From positions 1 to 9,369 of the forward strand of contig QMTB01000041.1 of NCBI GenBank assembly GCA_003649845.1: a stretch of DNA of 9,369 nt. Reading direction: 5' to 3'. This DNA is from Thermoplasmata archaeon (lineage in GTDB: Archaea > Thermoplasmatota > E2 > DHVEG-1). The stretch's first letter is position 1, and each line of letters starts with the position of its first letter. Below are positions 6,003 through 9,369 of the stretch, piece by piece. Under the pieces are notes generated by a model, which did not search any database, was not told the DNA's origin, and saw nothing but the letters and a program-made list of their open reading frames with translations. The translations under genes were made by a program, and so were the position numbers.

Positions 6003-7583
6003 TCAGTACATCCTCATTAGGATGTCTAACATCAGTTTCTCTAGAACATAGTAGAGATTTATATGATGATATAGGAGATCTAGGAGATTAGCATATGTTT
6101 TCGGCATCGTTACAGTTAATGGTTCACTCCACTCGCTTTTAAAACCTTGTTGATCCATAGCTATAACATAGATCTGATAGTCTCCCTGTTGATCCCAAGA
6201 GTGGGATGCATTAGCTGTCACTCCAGAGTTATAGAAATCTGACCAGAAATCAACTTTTTTATCTCCATTCCAATCCCAGCCATATTGGATTTTATTTCCA
6301 TTAGGGTCAACTGCAGAGGTTTGATATATGTATTCTACTCCTGGTTTCCCCAATGTTGGACCTTTTGGTTTTGTAGGTTTATTTGGAGGTTGAAGAGGCT
6401 TAATAAAAGGATATCTATCTTGATTACCGCCTGATCCAGGTATATCATAAGGTATATCACCTATACCGTCGTTGTCATTATCTGTTCCAGAATAGTAGGA
6501 CCAATAATTACCACCACTTGGATAACCACTATCCCATATGTTATTACCATTATCTAAAGCTGTATCATTTATAATGTTATTATAGTAGATGAGATTATTG
6601 TTTGAATCACCTCCCAGTATCATTATACCCTCAGAAAAACTATCTCTAATTGTATTTCTTTGAATTATATTATCACTTGCATCTCCTATATGAATTCCAT
6701 TTAGTAGATTTAATTTAATCTCGTTTTCATAGATTTCATTGTTATTTGAGTTCATGATATGTATACCATTGAAGCGATTCGAATAAATTTCATTTCCTAT
6801 AATAGTGTTATAATTATTTCCTGGTTCCCATAGTTTTATTCCATCTATATTGTTTGAGTAGATAGTGTTATCTGATATTGTATTATACGCGCATAGATTT
6901 CTGAGATGTATACCGTCTTTTCCATTTAATGAAAGTATATTATCTTTTATCTCGTTATCATCTGCGTCATATAGAAATACCCCTTGGAATCCATTCTCTG
7001 TAATTTGATTATTTGAGATAATATTATCAGAAGTATACATCATATATATCCCATCCATTGTATTACCAGCGATATAGTTTTCTCTCACCACATTTTTATG
7101 ACAATAATTTATTACGACCCCATAGAAATTTCCCGTTAACCCGTTTCTGAAGACCTCGGAGTTATTTGAATGAATCTCGATGCCTGCGTCATAATAGCTT
7201 TTACCACTGTTTTGTATGATGAAGCCAGAGAATGATATATTATCTGAGGTGATCTTTACAACATCATCGTTTCCATCACCAATTATAGATGGATATCCAT
7301 TATCATCGCCAGTACCAAGTTCATAGTTGATACCTTCAATAGTAAGGTTTTCTTTATCTACCTCAATATTTTCATTATATGTGCCACTATACACTCTAAT
7401 TGTATCTCCTGGTGATGCCTCACTTATAGCTGTTTGAATTGATGTAAAATCTCCATCTCCTTCATCATCAACATTAATTATTGCATAGGATGTAGAATCT
7501 TTGTTATATGCATTGGTTAGACCGTTAGTGGTATAGCAACTTAAAGATACAATTAAAATTCCAATTACGATGAATTTTTTCAT
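6003..7583 (-). CDS. secreted NosD-like right-handed beta-helix protein with Ig/PKD-like domain
   Basis: A 526-residue extracellular protein, likely a surface or polysaccharide-binding protein; no enzyme activity can be assigned. Residues 1-22 (KKFIVIGILIVSLS core) form a Sec signal peptide. IINVDDEGDGDFTSIQTAI (about 35-53) opens a pectate-lyase-like helix. About ten coils follow to about 340, each with an N-x-I-x-x-N pattern and a GI-H/Y/K turn (DGIYMMYTSDN, DGIHLRNL, NGIHIMNSNNN), as in NosD/CASH repeats. A NosD-style linker GGNYWSYYSGTDNDNDGIGD (357-376) is rich in Asp and may bind calcium. PPNKPTKPKGP leads into an Ig/PKD-like domain (about 399-492) with DPNGNKIQYGWDWNGD and HSWDQQGDYQI. 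The last 33 residues are a Leu/Tyr/His-rich amphipathic stretch with no LPxTG, PGF or clear membrane anchor. I chose the ATG at 7583, nine bases after GGGAGTG, over the in-frame GTG at 7595, which overlaps that site. Confidence 0.88.
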   Translation of the reverse strand: MKKFIVIGILIVSLSCYTTNGLTNAYNKDSTSYAIINVDDEGDGDFTSIQTAISEASPGDTIRVYSGTYNENIEVDKENLTIEGINYELGTGDDNGYPSIIGDGNDDVVKITSDNISFSGFIIQNSGKSYYDAGIEIHSNNSEVFRNGLTGNFYGVVINYCHKNVVRENYIAGNTMDGIYMMYTSDNIISNNQITENGFQGVFLYDADDNEIKDNILSLNGKDGIHLRNLCAYNTISDNTIYSNNIDGIKLWEPGNNYNTIIGNEIYSNRFNGIHIMNSNNNEIYENEIKLNLLNGIHIGDASDNIIQRNTIRDSFSEGIMILGGDSNNNLIYYNNIINDTALDNGNNIWDSGYPSGGNYWSYYSGTDNDNDGIGDIPYDIPGSGGNQDRYPFIKPLQPPNKPTKPKGPTLGKPGVEYIYQTSAVDPNGNKIQYGWDWNGDKKVDFWSDFYNSGVTANASHSWDQQGDYQIYVIAMDQQGFKSEWSEPLTVTMPKTYANLLDLLYHHINLYYVLEKLMLDILMRMY

Positions 7584-7592
7584 TTTATAGTA

Positions 7593-7599
7593 CACTCCC
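7593..7599 (-). promoter_or_regulatory. ribosome binding site of the beta-helix gene
   Basis: The minus strand reads GGGAGTG, nine bases before the ATG at 7583. It overlaps the alternative GTG at 7595, which therefore cannot be the start served by this site. Confidence 0.6.
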
Positions 7600-7609
7600 G
7601 TGCTTAAAC

Positions 7610-7944
7610 TTAAAACAAAACATTTTTTATAAATCTTGTGAATTTGATATCGTTATATGTCGAATATATCTCTGTTTTTTTCCTCGATGCAAGGAAATTC
7701 TCTATAGAATAATAAAATATCAAACCAATAGATATACCAACGGCGTATCCAAATATATGATGACATAGTTGTGAGAAACATCTGTTTGGTGTTGTGGATG
7801 TCATAAAAACACTTACATCGAGGGTAGCGATGCTTATTGCAGCTCCATTTTAGCACATCTAGGAAAATAAGAACAAATAGGATTGTAAAGGTAGCAAGAA
7901 AACCTTGTACGATATACTTTAACGTATTCTTCTAAATTTTTCAT
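7610..7944 (-). pseudogene. HPP-family membrane protein, frameshifted and truncated
   Basis: Three frames joined in order read as the first two-thirds of an HPP-family integral membrane protein. The first, from the ATG at 7944, gives MKNLEEYVKVY. After an extra base near 7911 comes VQGFLATFTILFVLIFLDVLK, the first membrane helix. After a shift near 7847 comes GAAISIATLDVSVFMTSTTP and then HHIFGYAVGISIGLIFYYS (ends about 7690). The pattern of a small-residue strand, SVF, T-P, a polar patch with SQ, a His and GYxVGI is that of HPP proteins, where the middle is A-S-F-G-A-S...P...QPRN...GH. The C-terminal part with the His-Pro-Pro-containing region is not present; instead the frame runs into a basic tail and stops at 7610. 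It is a decayed gene. The promoter of the beta-helix gene lies in its 3' end. Confidence 0.65.
7623..7633 (-). promoter_or_regulatory. TATA box of the beta-helix gene
   Basis: The minus strand reads TTTATAAAAAA, a near-consensus archaeal TATA box centred about 45 bases before the ATG at 7583. Transcription would begin near 7602, just in front of the ribosome binding site at 7593-7599. Confidence 0.55.
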
Positions 7945-8123
7945 CAATTATCTGATGGAGATACATTTTTAATTAACATCCCAAACTTACTACGAAGATC
8001 GTATTTCTACAGATGGAGTAGATACGATATAGTGGTTATAATCTGATTTCTCAAGCTCACCGCATAGGTTGAATGTTCAACAATGGCTTTTTCAAGTATA
8101 CTATAAATTTCATTTGCATCAAA
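7944..8123 (-). pseudogene. short broken reading frame between YkgJ-type and HPP genes
   Basis: From 8123 the minus strand reads 38 codons, FDANEIYSILEKAIVEHSTY and then AVSLRNQIITTISYLLHL, followed by a TAG. It resumes in the same frame with KYDLRSKFGMLIKNVSPSDN and ends in a TGA that overlaps the HPP ATG as TGATG. It has no start codon of its own. It begins one base out of frame with the last codons of the YkgJ-type gene, so it may be that gene's lost C-terminus, or the end of a separate decayed gene that was coupled to HPP. The composition looks coding (helical, alternating charged and aliphatic), but I do not recognise a family. Confidence 0.4.
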
Positions 8124-8760
8124 CTATTCTATTAGCTCTCTCGCATTCTCTTAGCATTTTTATAGCTCTATCTTTTTCTAAAACCAAAGGTGTGATCAAT
8201 TGTTTCTCTACCAACTCTTCTATTGTTGTCTTATATCTATTCAATTCCTTGGAAAATAGCAAAGACGCTTTTATTTCATTTTCAAAACATCCTTCTATCT
8301 CATCTTTGTTTAATTCTCTATATCTTTTGCTTTGCGAACATCTATCAAGTAATATATATTCCTCTTGAGATGATAGGAGGAAAGATGGAAATATCGGAAA
8401 ACTTTGACATGTCAGCGGTCTATAGTTATAAATTAAACATTTATCACCATCAAAAAATGGGCAATCTGAATAACCTAGGTCCCATTCCAAAATTATAGAG
8501 TAACCTGTTTTAGAATCAATCATAAAAATCTTTGGAACAGGAGAAAAATCTATTCCTATTCTGTATGCCAACTCTTTCATCTTTTTTGCTTCATGTGGAA
8601 AGAGAGGTATACTAAATTTTTCAGGTTCTATAGCGAGGTATGTACCTTGAGATTCTAACTTCTTAAAAGCTAGTTTAAATTCTTTAATTTCCTCCTCTCT
8701 AAAATTCCCTTGAATATTGTTGCAGCACGCTCTGCAACGTTGACAGGTGAACCTTTTCAT
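8119..8760 (-). CDS. YkgJ-family cysteine-cluster protein (putative zinc or Fe-S binding)
   Basis: A 213-residue cytoplasmic protein of the YkgJ/UPF0153 family. The N-terminus has CQRCRACC (C6, C9, C12, C13), the family's CxxCxxCC signature. A second cluster follows at C100, C108 and C118 in SDCPFFDGDKCLIYNYRPLT (99-117) and CQSFP, with C141 further on. YNYRPLTCQSFP is the conserved family motif in which the last Cys completes the metal site. Members are usually called Fe-S-cluster or zinc-binding proteins; no biochemical role is firmly known to me. The start at the ATG at 8760 is preferred over the in-frame TTG three bases before. No Shine-Dalgarno is visible, and a TATA-like element 27-34 bases upstream suggests a leaderless transcript. 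The C-terminal 60 residues are helical and charged, and may continue out of frame past the stop (see 7944-8123). Confidence 0.85.
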   Translation of the reverse strand: MKRFTCQRCRACCNNIQGNFREEEIKEFKLAFKKLESQGTYLAIEPEKFSIPLFPHEAKKMKELAYRIGIDFSPVPKIFMIDSKTGYSIILEWDLGYSDCPFFDGDKCLIYNYRPLTCQSFPIFPSFLLSSQEEYILLDRCSQSKRYRELNKDEIEGCFENEIKASLLFSKELNRYKTTIEELVEKQLITPLVLEKDRAIKMLRECERANRIV

Positions 8761-8785
8761 CAAAAAATCTCTGAAAAATTTTTCT

Positions 8786-8793
8786 GTTTAAAA
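8786..8793 (-). promoter_or_regulatory. possible TATA box of the YkgJ-type gene
   Basis: The minus strand reads TTTTTAAA here. It is centred about 29 bases before the ATG at 8760, the distance expected for a leaderless archaeal transcript. The surroundings are very AT-rich, so other placements are possible. Confidence 0.3.
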
Positions 8794-8900
8794 ATCCCAT
8801 CCATTGCATAAAATTTTTCAAGTTTAAATTTAAATCTTATCTTGATAAATTGATGTGGATTAGAAGGGCATCTAAAACGTCTTCCAGCTATTTCATAATT

Positions 8901-8923
8901 TCATAGTGTTACTCTCACTATGA
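8901..8923. repeat. hairpin, 8-base perfect stem
   Basis: TCATAGTG at 8901-8908 pairs with CACTATGA at 8916-8923 around the seven-base loop TTACTCT. There is no T-run after it on either strand, so it is not an obvious terminator. It could be an RNA leader element or a protein-binding dyad in this intergenic stretch. Confidence 0.5.
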
Positions 8924-9099
8924 TTTCAGACATGTATGGCTTACAGATTCGTTTAAATAACATTCCTTATTATAATCCATCAAATGTCTCTTCTTATTAT
9001 TCATCATGTTTTTTGATTTTGTCATATTGTTGATTTCGTCAGTATGTAGAACATGTCTCGATTAATTTAAATAATGGGAATTATATACACTTATCTTAG

Positions 9100-9178
9100 C
9101 TCAACTACATTGTGGATGGTGGTGTGGAACCTGCATATTCACCTGCAGATAAAATATATATAACGCAGTGTAGTTGAG
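9100..9178. repeat. inverted repeat flanking the pilin TATA box
   Basis: CTCAACTACA at 9100-9109 and its exact complement TGTAGTTGAG at 9169-9178. Extending inward the arms agree at 13 of 15 bases (CTCAACTACATTGTG against CTCAACTACACTGCG). Between them lie a direct repeat of ACCTGCA (9129-9135 and 9141-9147) and the TATA box at 9151-9162. The right arm covers the region just before the expected transcription start, so a regulator binding both arms could loop or block the promoter. Confidence 0.6.
9151..9162 (+). promoter_or_regulatory. TATA box of the pilin gene
   Basis: AAAATATATATA lies 64-75 bases before the pilin ATG. A start about 26 bases on, near 9183, leaves a leader of about 43 bases that contains the Shine-Dalgarno. 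Confidence 0.5.
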
Positions 9179-9210
9179 GAATAGGAAGGTTGAAAATAGG
9201 ATAAACCACT

Positions 9211-9216
9211 AGGAGA
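9211..9216 (+). promoter_or_regulatory. ribosome binding site of the pilin gene
   Basis: AGGAGA ends nine bases before the ATG at 9226 and excludes the closer out-of-frame ATG at 9219. Confidence 0.65.
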
Positions 9217-9225
9217 GAATGGGAT

Positions 9226-9369
9226 ATGAAAGCAAATAGAAAATTTATAGAAGCTGATGATGAAGCAGTATCTGCAGTTATTGGTGTTATTTTAATGGTC
9301 GCTATCACTGTCGCTATCGCTGCAACCGTATATGTATATGTCAGTGGTATGATCGGAACAAGTCCACAA
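9226..9369 (+). CDS. archaeal type IV pilin, N-terminal part only
   Basis: The first 48 codons of a gene that leaves the window. The protein has a short charged leader (MKANRKFIEADDEA), then VSAVIGVILMVAITVAIAAT, the hallmark hydrophobic helix of the archaeal type IV pilin N-terminal domain (Pilin_N, DUF1628). A class III signal peptidase (PibD/EppA type) would be expected to cut after A14, with E13 at position -2, leaving a subunit that packs into a pilus through this helix. The start of the globular domain (YVYVSGMIGTSP) follows. Nothing can be said of the adhesin part. The Shine-Dalgarno and TATA box are both good, and an inverted repeat surrounds the promoter, so expression may be controlled. 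This is a pilin or pilin-like secreted protein rather than an archaellin, whose N-terminus differs. Confidence 0.9.
   Translation, partial: MKANRKFIEADDEAVSAVIGVILMVAITVAIAATVYVYVSGMIGTSPQ

Larger units (their letters stand above)
8761..9225. other. intergenic region between divergent YkgJ-type and pilin genes
   Basis: About 465 bases without a gene I can support. It holds the leaderless-type promoter for the minus-strand YkgJ gene, a hairpin at 8901-8923, a second TATA-like stretch (TTATATACAC, 9081-9090), and the inverted repeat and promoter of the pilin gene. On the minus strand a run of about 45 codons without a stop (RRFRCPSNPHQFIKIRFKF region, about 8761-8900) ends in TGATG overlap with the YkgJ start, but it has no start codon. 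I saw no tRNA or CRISPR repeat. Confidence 0.6.

Noticed and set aside
8069..8498. two plus-strand frames of 91-99 codons
   Set aside because: Both are antisense to the YkgJ-type gene with its complete cysteine motifs.
8822..8835. palindrome TTTAAATTTAAA
   Set aside because: Only A and T; expected by chance in this composition.
8925..9030. 35-codon minus-strand frame starting MTKSKNMMNNKKRH
   Set aside because: Low-complexity Lys/Asn content, no ribosome binding site, no resemblance; consistent with AT-rich intergenic DNA.
9105..9308. 67-codon minus-strand frame
   Set aside because: It is the antisense of the pilin signal peptide and its promoter.

Overview
The window is AT-rich DNA that reads as archaeal, most likely a euryarchaeote of Thermoplasmata type. 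Evidence: a type IV pilin of the archaeal kind at the right edge, a DUF1614 membrane protein, TATA-like boxes in place of bacterial -35/-10 pairs, heavy use of AGA/AGG and ATA codons, and an extracellular beta-helix protein of the style common in anaerobic sediment archaea. The lineage is inference; there is no rRNA or tRNA to anchor it.

Left edge (1-656): the minus strand carries the first 62 codons of a CARF-domain protein of the Card1/Can2 (DUF1887) kind, so a cyclic-oligoadenylate-responsive effector, and perhaps a type III CRISPR locus, probably lies to the left. Behind it are about 240 bases that look like a decayed coding region. Then comes the promoter of a large plus-strand acetyl-CoA synthetase gene (acs, 657-2603), which ends in a T-rich terminator. 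A DUF1614 membrane protein (2696-3388, plus) follows and overlaps tail to tail with a 95-residue MazG-like protein (3380-3667, minus).

Middle (3774-7583, all minus): an EamA/DMT-type transporter gene broken by three frameshifts; an Asp/Glu-racemase-family gene and an AhpD-like gene 19 bases apart; and a secreted NosD-like beta-helix protein with an Ig/PKD-like domain and an unusual helical tail. The racemase, AhpD-like and beta-helix genes may be partly co-transcribed, but the AhpD-like and beta-helix genes each have a plausible TATA box of their own.

Right (7610-9369): a broken HPP-family membrane protein, a short broken reading frame that abuts it, an intact YkgJ-type cysteine-cluster protein (minus), an intergenic stretch of about 465 bases holding a hairpin and a large inverted repeat, and the start of a type IV pilin gene (plus) running off the edge.

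No coherent new multi-gene system is fully contained here. The most notable points are the partial CARF effector at the left edge, the contrast between cleanly intact genes and three or four broken ones, the miniature MazG-like protein, the odd tail of the beta-helix protein, and the inverted repeat around the pilin TATA box.
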